Shown: piece by piece, positions 24,690-32,185 of the stretch | How positions within the stretch are numbered: the stretch's first letter is position 1 | Layout of the letters: every line of letters starts with the position of its first letter | Assembly: GCF_014137975.1 (NCBI RefSeq) | Contig: NZ_JACGWZ010000010.1 | Coordinates: forward strand, 37,392 to 101,391 | Source: Halosaccharopolyspora lacisalsi | Lineage (GTDB): Bacteria > Actinomycetota > Actinomycetes > Mycobacteriales > Pseudonocardiaceae | Reading direction: 5' to 3' | DNA length: 64,000 bases | The notes under the pieces: generated by a model | What the model saw: the letters and a program-made list of their open reading frames with translations, nothing else | What the model was told of the DNA's origin: nothing | The model's database searches: none | Made by a program: the position numbers and the translations under genes

Positions 24690-25694
24690 TCAACGCCACA
24701 GAGACCAGGTGCGCCAGTCGAGCGGGAAGCCCATCTCGACCAGGTCTCGTCCGGTCGGCGGCAGGGCCGTGGTCAGCAGGTCCAGGAGACTGGCACGCCA
24801 CTGTTGCCACGCGTCGTCGTCGGTGGTCTCGGCGAGGAGGAAGAGCACGAGGCACAGGGGCCCGAAAACCCGGAAGAGCTGAGTGGGCGGCCCGGTGTGC
24901 AGGTGCGCCAGTCGGCTGATCGGTCCCAGATGTTTCGGGGCGAGCTGAACGTCCATATTTCGGTTCCACAGCCGCGAGTGGTGGGCGCAGGTGTTACGCA
25001 GATAGTTGATCACTTGCAGCCAGTTTTTGAGGGCTGAGCCGTTGCCTGCTCCGGTGGCGTCGAGAGCGCCGAGGTCGGCCGCGATCTCGTCACGATCGCG
25101 CCGCTGGAGGCCGCTGTAGAGGGTGGAGACCCCACCGAAATCCAGGATCTCGGTCACGACCCACGTCGGCAGCCAACCGTCGTACTTGGTGCGGAAGTGC
25201 TTGACGAAGTCCTCGCGTGATCGCTGCTGGGCCTCCTGCATACGGCGCAGCCACTCCTGGTAGCGGCTAGGCTTGCCTCCAGGTGACTTGTCGAAGCCGG
25301 GGTCCAGGTTGGTCGGGTCGAGATGGGCGTAGGCGCTGCGGCGGCCGAGGACGTCGCCGAGCTGGACGCGTACGGCGATCTCGATGCGTTCGAGGGCGTC
25401 GAGCAGGTGCAGTTTCAATCGGCGGTCGAAGTCGTAGAGGCCGACGATCTGGTCGAAGCTGGTGCCGGGCAGGAAGTCGTCCGCTCGTCCCACGCCGGTC
25501 GGGTCGGGTTGGCGGTAGGGATACCAGTAGCCGCTGAGCCGGTAGTAGCCCACGGTGCGCAGGACGCGCTGCGCGTGCTGAGAATCGGAAATGCTCAGCC
25601 CGCGGGAGGACAGCAGCTGCACCTGGGCAGGCAGGTCCAAGTGCGGCTTGGTGTATGACGCAGGCAAGGACGTCCTCTCCCGGTGTCCGGGCAA
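24690..25694 (-). CDS. Abi_2 (AbiD/AbiF)-family HEPN protein
   Basis: 334 residues from a TTG at 25694. The N-terminal region (LSSRGLSISDSQHAQRVLRT, VGYYRLSGYWYPYRQ) and FDRRLKLHLLDALERIEIAV are diagnostic of Abi_2 abortive-infection proteins. The HEPN RNase signature R-x4-H is present in YLRNTCAHHSRLWNR (~236), so nuclease activity is expected. These proteins kill or arrest infected cells. The start codon lies within the T-run of a hairpin that ends a small upstream RNA (25693-25740), recalling the abiF RNA motif found ahead of such genes. Confidence 0.88.
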   Translation of the reverse strand: MPGHRERTSLPASYTKPHLDLPAQVQLLSSRGLSISDSQHAQRVLRTVGYYRLSGYWYPYRQPDPTGVGRADDFLPGTSFDQIVGLYDFDRRLKLHLLDALERIEIAVRVQLGDVLGRRSAYAHLDPTNLDPGFDKSPGGKPSRYQEWLRRMQEAQQRSREDFVKHFRTKYDGWLPTWVVTEILDFGGVSTLYSGLQRRDRDEIAADLGALDATGAGNGSALKNWLQVINYLRNTCAHHSRLWNRNMDVQLAPKHLGPISRLAHLHTGPPTQLFRVFGPLCLVLFLLAETTDDDAWQQWRASLLDLLTTALPPTGRDLVEMGFPLDWRTWSLWR

Positions 25695-25740
25695 AAGAAA
25701 ACCAGCCCGTGATCACAATGATCAGAGGGGCTGGCCGTGT
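25693..25740 (-). ncRNA. Small structured RNA or leader ahead of the Abi gene
   Basis: On the minus strand CCAGCCC and GGGCTGG (25702-25708 / 25728-25734) form a stem around an inner TGATCA-TTG-TGATCA palindrome. They are followed by TTTTCTTTT, a classic intrinsic terminator that runs into the TTG start of the Abi gene. Upstream is AT-rich sequence (TAGTATGTCTACTAA) suitable for a promoter. Rfam describes an abiF RNA in this position in other bacteria; equivalence here is inferred. Confidence 0.5.
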
Positions 25741-25852
25741 TAGTAGACATACTAGCAGAAGATGCCGTCAGCACCAGAGAGCCGGGTCCGGTGTTCCTCG
25801 CGGCCCGAGCCTTCCCACGGCAACAGAGCACGTCAGGGCGCATGGTGGGGTG

Positions 25853-26605
25853 ATGTCCGGTCGTCGGCGTCGGTGTGCGGGCTGCCGCGCCGCCCGGGCC
25901 TACCGGGCTCGCCAGCTCCGCGAGCGTGTCTGGGAGGTCGGCCTGGACCTGGCCCGCGCGGCACTGTCACCGGCGATTCACGAACTTTCCGGGGCGTTGG
26001 CCGCGTTGGGCGCCTACGCCGAGGAGCCGACAGCGCAGCGGCTGGCCATCGCCGAACACAACGAGGGCACCGCGGAGCTGTCGGCTCGGTTGGCCAATGC
26101 CCTCTACGGCACGGCGTGGGCCCGGGTGCTGCACACCGAAGTCGCCGCCCACGATGCCGGGGTCGACAACCGGTATCGGGCTGAGGCCTGGCAGGCCGCC
26201 GGGGCCGATGCCGAGGGCGTGGCGATCCTGCTGCACTACACCGCGATGTGCCACGCCTCCGAGCTGGCCGCGATCCAGCAACGGCTCCCGGTCGATCTCG
26301 GAGTGATAAGCGCGGCCTCCAGCGGGCGCCGAAGCGGTGACACTGCTACTGGAGATCACGACCGTGCGCAGCACCGACGATCCCCGCGCCGAGCACGTCA
26401 CCCCGAACCTGGCCCGGACGGCCGACCAACTGGAAACGGCGGCCGCCCGGCTGCGCGAACTGGTCGCCGCCGGCCGGGACGCGGCCACGATCATCAACCA
26501 CGGCCGCTCGTGCCCCCTGGTCAGCAGCGCCGCAACGACCTCCGGGCGAGTCCGCTGGCGAGGTCAGCTTCCGTTGGGTTCGGGGCTGGTGCGCTGGGCC
26601 GGTAG
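25853..26605 (+). CDS. Hypothetical protein, probably frameshifted near its 3' end
   Basis: From ATG 25853 the frame encodes a Cys-containing basic N-terminus (RRRRCAGCRAARAYRARQ) and a helical Ala-rich domain (SPAIHELSGALAALGAYAEE, EGVAILLHYTAMCHASELAA) up to LPVDLGV near 26303. Beyond that the frame stays open to 26605 but turns into Arg/Gly/Pro-rich sequence typical of a wrong frame. In the adjacent frame TGATAA stands at 26304-26309, exactly where the gene would be expected to end. A one-base shift just before it is likely. The true product is therefore about 150 residues. Confidence 0.5.
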   Translation: MSGRRRRCAGCRAARAYRARQLRERVWEVGLDLARAALSPAIHELSGALAALGAYAEEPTAQRLAIAEHNEGTAELSARLANALYGTAWARVLHTEVAAHDAGVDNRYRAEAWQAAGADAEGVAILLHYTAMCHASELAAIQQRLPVDLGVISAASSGRRSGDTATGDHDRAQHRRSPRRARHPEPGPDGRPTGNGGRPAARTGRRRPGRGHDHQPRPLVPPGQQRRNDLRASPLARSASVGFGAGALGR

Positions 26606-26630
26606 GTGTTCGCCGGGTGCGTTGCGGTGA
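26337..26630 (+). CDS. Small hypothetical protein overlapping the 3' end of the YcaO gene
   Basis: 97 residues from GTG 26337, following the TGATAA that should end the previous gene by 27 bp. The first ~60 residues (EITTVRSTDDPRAEHVTPNL, LETAAARLRELVAAGRDAAT) are gene-like. The last ~25 overlap the convergent YcaO gene and look like shadow sequence, so the original 3' end may have been lost. No family was recognised. Confidence 0.4.
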   Translation: MTLLLEITTVRSTDDPRAEHVTPNLARTADQLETAAARLRELVAAGRDAATIINHGRSCPLVSSAATTSGRVRWRGQLPLGSGLVRWAGRCSPGALR

Positions 26631-27850
26631 TGGTGTGCGCGGGGGCCGGGTAGGTTCAGGACTCCTTGCAGGATGGTCATGAACCGTTCGAGCCCGGGCA
26701 CGAGGGCGTGCACGATCGGGAGGGTGTGCTGGCCCAGGGTGCGGGTGTAGGCGGTATATCCGGCCGCCCGGAGGTGGGCGAGCACGGCCTCGACTTGGTC
26801 GGCGGGGGCCTGGTGGCCGGGGGTGGGTCGGTACGGGATGGTCTCGGCGTGGGCGAGGTGGGCGCCGAGGTCGAACGTGGCGCATCGGTGCAGCCCGGTG
26901 TGGTAATCGGCGAGGTGGGCGAGCTGTTCTGTCAGGGTGACTTCGCCGACGAGTTCGCCTTGTAGGAGTTCGCCGAGGGCGCGGTAGATGGCGTGGTGGC
27001 GGCTCAGGGACGTGCCGAGTCCGCGTCGGTGGCGGGGGTGGTGGGTGCTGGGGGGTGTGTAGGCCAGCACGGTGGGCACGCCGATGTCGGTGGTGATCTC
27101 GACCAGCCACACCGAATCGCCGAGGTGGTTTTCGACGGCGGTGGTCATCTCAACCAGCTCACCGGGCAGCGTGTCGACATCGAGTACCTGCGGTCGGTAG
27201 GCCCGCTCGGCCAGGAACGCGCGCACGAGCAGCAGTGAGAGGGCGTCGCGTTCGATGGCTTCGTTGAGCGCGTGGAGCAGGGCTTCGTTGTGGCTGGTGC
27301 CGATGGCGCTGCCGCTGTTGGAGGCGTAGCGGGCCAGCACCCGGTAGTCGGCGTGATCACCAAGGGTTCGGCGCTGGTCGGCGTGGTCCTCGGCGCAGTA
27401 GTAGGGCACCGACAGTGCCGCGGGGGCCAGCAGCTCGTGCTGGGGCTCCTCGGCGGCGTGATAGCGCACGCAGCCCACCGGGACCTCGGGGTCGGCGGCC
27501 AGTACCGCGGTGATCGGGTCGGGGCCGAGGGCTTCGGCCACGGTCCCGGCCGGGTGGGGTGCGATGTCGGCGTGGTGCAGCTCGGGGTGGCGGCTGGTGT
27601 AGTGCTCGATCGCCTCGAAGACCGCCCCGACGCGGGCGGCGTCGGTGTGGCCCTTGCCCGCTCCGGTGCCGCCGGGAATCGGATGGCCGTGGGCGTCGTG
27701 CAGGGTGCAGCGCCACGCGGTGACGGTGGCGCCGTGGCCGAGATCGTCATAGTGGGCTTGCCATCCTCGCTGGTCGAGTAGGCGGTGCGCGCGCTCGGCA
27801 GCCTCGGACAAGGACACTTCGCGTTCGGTCGTGATCTCGGTGATCGGCAC
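26564..27850 (-). CDS. YcaO-domain enzyme (RiPP backbone modification)
   Basis: 428 residues. YcaO ATP/Mg-binding motifs are visible: GAGKGHTDAARVGAVFEAIE (~64-83) and SHNEALLHALNEAIERDA (~185-202), plus a late LVPGLERF segment. YcaO proteins use ATP to activate peptide backbone amides, forming azolines, macroamidines or thioamides. The C-terminus (RTSPEPNGS) lacks the PxPxP tail typical of azoline-forming members, and no TfuA or E1-like partner is seen, so the chemistry cannot be assigned. A 45-residue peptide gene lies just upstream on the same strand, separated by a strong hairpin. Confidence 0.9.
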   Translation of the reverse strand: MPITEITTEREVSLSEAAERAHRLLDQRGWQAHYDDLGHGATVTAWRCTLHDAHGHPIPGGTGAGKGHTDAARVGAVFEAIEHYTSRHPELHHADIAPHPAGTVAEALGPDPITAVLAADPEVPVGCVRYHAAEEPQHELLAPAALSVPYYCAEDHADQRRTLGDHADYRVLARYASNSGSAIGTSHNEALLHALNEAIERDALSLLLVRAFLAERAYRPQVLDVDTLPGELVEMTTAVENHLGDSVWLVEITTDIGVPTVLAYTPPSTHHPRHRRGLGTSLSRHHAIYRALGELLQGELVGEVTLTEQLAHLADYHTGLHRCATFDLGAHLAHAETIPYRPTPGHQAPADQVEAVLAHLRAAGYTAYTRTLGQHTLPIVHALVPGLERFMTILQGVLNLPGPRAHHHRNAPGEHLPAQRTSPEPNGS

Positions 27851-27897
27851 GGCGGGTCCTTCGCGTGAGCAGGTCGGTCAGGGGCAGGTATGGGGGC

Positions 27898-27950
27898 GGT
27901 CGGCGGGAAGGACCCGGGGGGAGTGGGGGTCCTGGGCCTTCCCGCCGACC
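27898..27950 (-). terminator. Attenuator-like hairpin between peptide gene and YcaO gene
   Basis: GGTCGGCGGGAAGG (27898-27911) is the exact complement of CCTTCCCGCCGACC (27937-27950), with further GGACCC/GGGTCC-type pairing in the loop. There is no T-run. Between a RiPP precursor and its enzyme, such a hairpin commonly reduces read-through or stabilises the upstream message so that precursor exceeds enzyme. Confidence 0.6.
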
Positions 27951-27969
27951 TGTCGTGTGGCGTGCTGGG

Positions 27970-28107
27970 TCAGCGCGCCAGGGCGGGCTGCTCGTGGTCG
28001 GTGGTCACGGGCATCCGGGTGGCGAGCTGGTCGATGGCGACCTGCTCGGGGAAGGCCAGCACCGGCGTGGTGGTGCTGCGGGGGTGATCGAAGTCGGAAC
28101 CGCCCAC
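27970..28107 (-). CDS. 45-residue peptide, candidate RiPP precursor for the YcaO enzyme
   Basis: GTG at 28107 preceded by a strong Shine-Dalgarno (GGAAAGGAG, about 7 nt away); TGA at 27970-27972. The sequence starts GGSDFDHPRSTTTPVLAFPE, continues QVAIDQLATRMPVTTDHEQP and ends ALAR. LPxxQVAIDQLATRMP-type amphipathic spacing resembles a leader. The Thr-rich stretches (STTT, PVTT) would be the modifiable residues, and there is no Cys. It lies 119 bp upstream of the YcaO gene on the same strand. Its role as a precursor is inferred from position, size and the hairpin; it has no homologue known to me. Confidence 0.6.
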   Translation of the reverse strand: MGGSDFDHPRSTTTPVLAFPEQVAIDQLATRMPVTTDHEQPALAR

Positions 28108-28153
28108 GGCGGGTCTCCTTTCCTACGGGGTGGCGGGCCGGTCCCGCCACTGC

Positions 28154-28225
28154 GGACAGTGCACCAACTGGCACGCCCGGTTTCGAGGACATCGAAAGGG
28201 ACATCGTGGGGACAGGTCGAGGACA
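28154..28225. promoter_or_regulatory. Helically phased GGACA repeats between the peptide operon and its divergent regulator
   Basis: GGACA occurs at 28154, 28187, 28199, 28210 and 28221: spacings 33, 12, 11 and 11 bp, so all copies face the same side of the helix. Local context is similar (GAGGACATCG, GGGACATCG, GGGACAGG, GAGGACACTG). The 156-bp region separates the minus-strand peptide gene and the plus-strand XRE/NUDIX gene, making it a probable operator. Nothing else is seen in it. Confidence 0.55.
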
Positions 28226-28263
28226 CTGCGGGCAGATGCTTGGCACGGCGATACGCTCGGCCG

Positions 28264-29676
28264 GTGGCGGAGCACGCATCGAATACCCGGTTGGTGGCGC
28301 TGCGCGAGCGAGCGGGCTTGTCGCAGGACGAGCTCGCGCGAGCGCTCAGCGATCTCGCTGGTGGCAGCGTCGCGGTGACCAAAAAAACCATCGGGCGCTG
28401 GGAACGCGGCGACGTCGCCTGCCCCGTGCCGCTGTATCGCCGCCTGCTGGCGACGTTCTTCGGGTGCGCACCTGGCGAGCTCGGCTTCACCGACCCCGCC
28501 GGCGGCGACGAGCATCCCCACAGCGGTGAGGCCTCCGCGGTGGCGGTGGACCAACACCGGTGGTGCAGGACCCGGGCCGCGTTAGCAGGGCGCCGCCATG
28601 CTCTCGCCGCCGCCGCGGCACGGTTCTACGCCACGGACTACACGGTGCCCGGCGCCGACGGCAGTGGTGCGATCACCACGTCCGCGTGGATCCCGCCCAC
28701 TCCGGTCGAGCTGTCGGCCATGCGGATCGCCTACGAACCCGAGGCCCCGGCACCGAGTATCGACGGCTCGGAACCACCTAGCATCGGGGTGCGCCCCGCC
28801 CACGCGGCCACGACCCCCTACCGGCGCTACAGCCACGCCATCCGGGATCTCGCCATGCCGCGCCTGTTCGAGAACCGGTTGTGTTTCCGTTTGACCGGCA
28901 TCGACTGGAACACCCAGAGCCTGCGGTTTTCCACCATGGGCTTCTACGACGGCGTCGACATCAACGAAGGGTTGGCCCACGAACTGGCCGCCGCCGAGGC
29001 ACCCTCGACGGAGACCGAGCACCCCCACCTGCCGTTTCGGAGTCATGTCGGCGACCCGTTCGCGCTGTCGCGACGCGCGGTACTCGGCGCGATCGGCACC
29101 CTGACCATCCGCGGCGGCACCGCGCCGAGCATGGTGCTGCACCACCGCGACAGCCACCGGGTCGCCGGCGGCGGCAGCCTGCTGCACCTGATGCCCGCCG
29201 GACTGTTCCAACCCTCCAGCGTGCACCCCCAGGCGCTGGACCAGGACTTTTCGCTCTGGCGCAACATCCAACGCGAAGCAGTCGAGGAACTGCTCGGCGA
29301 CACCACATGCGGCGGTGACGGCTCCCCGATCGACTACGAACAGGAGCCCTTCGCCGGTATGGAGCGCGCCCGAGCGCGCGGGCAGATCCGCGTGTACTGC
29401 CTCGGCGTGACCCTCGACGCGCTGACGCTGGCCGCCGACATCCTCACCGTCGCCGTCATCGCCCCCGAGGTCTACGACGACCTGTTCGCCGTCACCGTCA
29501 CGGCCAACGACGAAGGCCACATCCCGACCTGCCGTGTCCCGTTCGGGCCCGACAGCCTCACCCACGCCCGCAGCCTCGGTGCGGTCTCTCCCGGCGCGAC
29601 CGCGGCCATCGGACTGGCCCAGCAGCACCGCGAGAGGCTACTCGACGAGTCACCACCGAGCCGGCCCGTGGAGTAG
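28264..29676 (+). CDS. XRE-type regulator fused to a NUDIX-like domain
   Basis: 470 residues from GTG 28264. An N-terminal HTH_XRE domain (~5-65; LRERAGLSQDELARALSDL and KKTIGRWERGDV) is followed by a long domain ending with LLHLMPAGLFQPSSV, then WRNIQREAVEELLGD. The latter has the R-E-x-x-E-E core of a NUDIX box. Later segments (VYCLGVTLDALTLAADILTV) complete the pattern. This resembles a family of ~460-residue actinobacterial regulators whose C-terminal domain may sense a nucleotide-type ligand (inferred). It is transcribed divergently from the YcaO/peptide operon across phased repeats, so it is the likely regulator of that operon. Confidence 0.78.
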   Translation: MAEHASNTRLVALRERAGLSQDELARALSDLAGGSVAVTKKTIGRWERGDVACPVPLYRRLLATFFGCAPGELGFTDPAGGDEHPHSGEASAVAVDQHRWCRTRAALAGRRHALAAAAARFYATDYTVPGADGSGAITTSAWIPPTPVELSAMRIAYEPEAPAPSIDGSEPPSIGVRPAHAATTPYRRYSHAIRDLAMPRLFENRLCFRLTGIDWNTQSLRFSTMGFYDGVDINEGLAHELAAAEAPSTETEHPHLPFRSHVGDPFALSRRAVLGAIGTLTIRGGTAPSMVLHHRDSHRVAGGGSLLHLMPAGLFQPSSVHPQALDQDFSLWRNIQREAVEELLGDTTCGGDGSPIDYEQEPFAGMERARARGQIRVYCLGVTLDALTLAADILTVAVIAPEVYDDLFAVTVTANDEGHIPTCRVPFGPDSLTHARSLGAVSPGATAAIGLAQQHRERLLDESPPSRPVE

Positions 29677-29755
29677 CCACCGACACGACCGGACAACCGT
29701 GCGCACACGCGGAAACGCCGTCTCGGTGTTTCCGCTGCTGCCCGGGCCGGCTGCG

Positions 29756-30607
29756 CTACCTGGCCGCGGCCGGATACTCGGCGAGCTCGGCCACCAGGGT
29801 CTCGGCCGCGTCCCGGGCCGGGGCGGCCACCGCTTCGGCATCCGCGCGGTGCTGCGCGGCTCGTATCGCGGTGGCACACACCATCAGCCGGCACAACCGG
29901 CCCGACCGAGTGGACAACTCCGCGGCGAACTCGCGCTCAATCCGCTCAGCCAACAGCGGGTCGGTCAGCGAAATGCCCCACAGACAGGCGGCATCCAGCC
30001 CGCGCGGGCCCAGCCCCCAGGCCTCCCAATCCAACAGCTCCCCGTCGACGGTCACGTTGCCCCAGTGCAGATCACCGTGGGCGGTGCGCCACTCGGTGAC
30101 CGTGGTATCAACCCGGTCCCCGAACACCGACCGGATCCGGTCGGACAGATGCGCCTGGGACAGCGCGATCCGGTCGGTGCTGTAGGCCTGAAGCAGCTCC
30201 AGCGACCCGGCCAGGCGCTGCCACCACTCGTCCGGCAGATCCTCGGGTCGGTGGGTCAGTCCCCCGACGACCGCAGCGGTGACCAACTCCAACTCGTCGG
30301 CCCGCCACACCACGTTCCGCTCGACGTCGACCCATTCGACGGCCTGGATCCAGCCGGGTTTGCGCACCCCCACCACCCGGGCAGCGTCCTCCAGACCGGT
30401 CCAGGTCCACGGCGGTGTGCGGTCACAATGCCGGTGCTGCACGCGCAGCCACGTGCCCCGGGTGGTGCGAAACCCCGCCGTGGCGCCACTCTCGCCGTAG
30501 ACCACCGTCGCCCGATCCAGCCCGACCCCGGTGCGCCACTGCATCTGGGCCACCACGTCCTCATAGGACGCCTCACGCAAATCGAGCACCTTGGTATGAC
30601 GAGCCAT
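29756..30607 (-). CDS. Aminoglycoside-phosphotransferase-like kinase
   Basis: 283 residues from ATG 30607 (MARHTKVLDLREASYEDVV). The longer in-frame reading is Cys-rich and implausible. The kinase catalytic loop is TAHGDLHWGNV (~175; His-Gly-Asp...Asn), followed by LLDWEAWGLGPRGLDAACLW with the metal-binding Asp. These are the Brenner motifs of APH/choline-kinase-fold enzymes. The substrate is unknown. In this setting (YcaO, NUDIX, methyltransferase remnant) it might phosphorylate a peptide or small metabolite rather than an antibiotic. A weak ATP-site region (YGESGATAGFRTTRGTWLRV) is visible at the N-terminus. Confidence 0.82.
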   Translation of the reverse strand: MARHTKVLDLREASYEDVVAQMQWRTGVGLDRATVVYGESGATAGFRTTRGTWLRVQHRHCDRTPPWTWTGLEDAARVVGVRKPGWIQAVEWVDVERNVVWRADELELVTAAVVGGLTHRPEDLPDEWWQRLAGSLELLQAYSTDRIALSQAHLSDRIRSVFGDRVDTTVTEWRTAHGDLHWGNVTVDGELLDWEAWGLGPRGLDAACLWGISLTDPLLAERIEREFAAELSTRSGRLCRLMVCATAIRAAQHRADAEAVAAPARDAAETLVAELAEYPAAAR

Positions 30608-30847
30608 GACGACCACCGTTTCACAAACACAAACGGATTCCCACGCACAGTGGCAGCTACACAGGCTCACCGTGCACGACCGCATGAGCCCCGGAGAAGA
30701 ATCAGGAGGATGGACCCATCGCTGGCTCAGGCTGGCCCAGTCAACGTCGGACACCGGTCACGTGCTTCTCTCCGGAACTGTGCCCAGCAGCGATCAGCTG
30801 CTGACCGAACTCGCCCCGTGGTCCCTGGCTTCTCCCGCCACTGCGTC

Positions 30848-31360
30848 CTAAACGACCAGCAACGCCGCCGCCGAGGTGGGCACCGATATGCCCCATCCCT
30901 GTTCCGCCTCCACCGCAGCGGCCCGGGACTGGTCCTGTCCGCTGGTTCCCCAGTCGAGCAGGTGCGTCGCTTCCGACAGCGGGCACAGCAGCCGTCCCAG
31001 CAGCCGCCCGCCATCGGGATCAGGATGGCGGGGCAGGAACTCGTCGATCACGCCGACCATCCGCACCAGCGCTCGGGGCTGTCCGGAGCGGACTACGCGC
31101 TCATAACCCAGGTATCGAGTCTCGGCCACGGTGACTTGGGATTCCTCCCGAGCTTCGCGCCGCAGGGTGGCCACCAGGTCGGCATCCTCGGGTTCGGGGC
31201 GGCCACCGGGCAGGTTGAACCCGCTGCCGGTGTCTTGGACCAGCACCCGGCCCTGGTGCAGCAGCCAGCCATACACCTGCACCACCGGCATCCCTGCCGG
31301 CACCGGACCCGGACACCACGCATAGTTGACAGCAGCAGAAGACGACACGATCAGGACCAT
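30848..31360 (-). CDS. NUDIX hydrolase
   Basis: 170 residues from ATG 31360 (MVLIVSSSAAVNYAWC). The Nudix box reads GGRPEPEDADLVATLRREAR followed by EES, matching G-x5-E-x7-R-E-x-x-E-E with Ser where Gly normally ends the motif. Flanking strands (VYGWLLHQGRVLVQD, LPGGRPEPE) are typical. These enzymes hydrolyse nucleoside diphosphates linked to another moiety; the substrate here is unknown. It lies next to the kinase gene and the methyltransferase remnant. Confidence 0.85.
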   Translation of the reverse strand: MVLIVSSSAAVNYAWCPGPVPAGMPVVQVYGWLLHQGRVLVQDTGSGFNLPGGRPEPEDADLVATLRREAREESQVTVAETRYLGYERVVRSGQPRALVRMVGVIDEFLPRHPDPDGGRLLGRLLCPLSEATHLLDWGTSGQDQSRAAAVEAEQGWGISVPTSAAALLVV

Positions 31361-31433
31361 AGCCGGAGCCCGACATCGGCGGTCGATTCCCCGGAACACT
31401 ACTGGCTCGCAGTAGTAGGCACAGTGTCGGTAG

Positions 31434-31652
31434 TTCTCGAGGAGGAGCCTCGCCCACGGACCCGCCGCCGAACGCCTGGCCGCGGACTACGTCGCACTCA
31501 TCCAAACCTGGGACCAGCATCACCGCGAGCAGCAGCCCCGCATCGACGTCTACCCCGCCACCGCCACGGTCCCAGACCTGCCCGCCGGCCGAGTACTCGA
31601 CAAGCACCACACCCGCATCCAGATGTCCTGGCCGCAGGACTCACCAGCGTGA
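31434..31652 (+). pseudogene. C-terminal remnant of a methyltransferase-like gene (FxLD-system type suspected)
   Basis: After TAG at 31431-31433 an open frame with no start codon encodes AERLAADYVALIQTWDQHHR, then QQPRIDVYPATATVPDLPAG and RVLDKHHTRIQMSWPQ before TGA. The final [D/R]KxHTRIxxSWP pattern recalls the C-termini of protein-L-isoaspartate-type methyltransferases that accompany actinobacterial FxLD RiPP systems. The absence of a start and of any catalytic domain indicates a truncated gene, probably left after deletion. Family assignment is from memory and moderate at best. Confidence 0.45.
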
Positions 31653-31741
31653 ACAGCGCCGAGCACGATGCCACGGCCCCGATGCGTGCGCAGGGGCGGC
31701 CACGGTCGGGAGGTTGTGCGGGCCCGGAAGGGATCGGCGGG

Positions 31742-32185
31742 TTACGCGGTCACAGCGGCGGTGTTGGCGTCGGTGATGCCGAGGGTGATTTGGCGTTGTC
31801 GGGGTAGGAAGTCTTTGCCGATCCGTCGGGCGAGGTAGTCCATCGGGCTAGCCGCCCAACGGATATCGGGGTCACTGGTGAGTCCGCAAGGGTCGAAGCG
31901 GGTGTGCAGGAACCGTTCGACGAACTCGTCGACCGGCATTCCGTAGGCCAAGGCTGTCGACAGTAGTTCCGAGATCGTGGCCACGAGGCCGTGGGTGAAG
32001 CTGCCGTGCTTGCTGTGGTCGAGGAAAACCGCGCCGAGGCGCTGGTCACCGTCGACGTTGACGGTCATGCCGAACTCGGTGCCGCCGATGTCGACGTCGA
32101 GCCGGTAGCCGCTGCGTACCCGCGGGAGCCGACGGCGCGAGCGTGTGGGGGTGACCGGGGCGGCGTCGGTGACGTCCTGGGGCAT
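31742..32185 (-). CDS. Free-standing C-terminal (TSCPD-like) domain of class II ribonucleotide reductase
   Basis: 147 residues. Apart from a short basic N-terminus, the protein aligns by eye with the extreme C-terminal region of NrdJ-type B12-dependent ribonucleotide reductases. Matching segments are FGMTVNVDGDQRLGAVFLDH, HGSFTHGLVATISELLSTAL, YGMPVDEFVERFLHTRFDP, and GLTSDPDIRWAASPMDYLAR followed by RIGKDFLP. No catalytic alpha/beta-barrel is present in the neighbourhood. It could be a regulatory or decoy domain, or act on the host reductase; these are guesses. AAGGAA lies upstream of the start. Confidence 0.72.
   Translation of the reverse strand: MPQDVTDAAPVTPTRSRRRLPRVRSGYRLDVDIGGTEFGMTVNVDGDQRLGAVFLDHSKHGSFTHGLVATISELLSTALAYGMPVDEFVERFLHTRFDPCGLTSDPDIRWAASPMDYLARRIGKDFLPRQRQITLGITDANTAAVTA

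Noticed and set aside
30606..30851. 81-codon plus-strand frame overlapping the kinase gene start
   Set aside because: It overlaps the start of the kinase gene and shows no domain or ribosome-binding site; support is insufficient.
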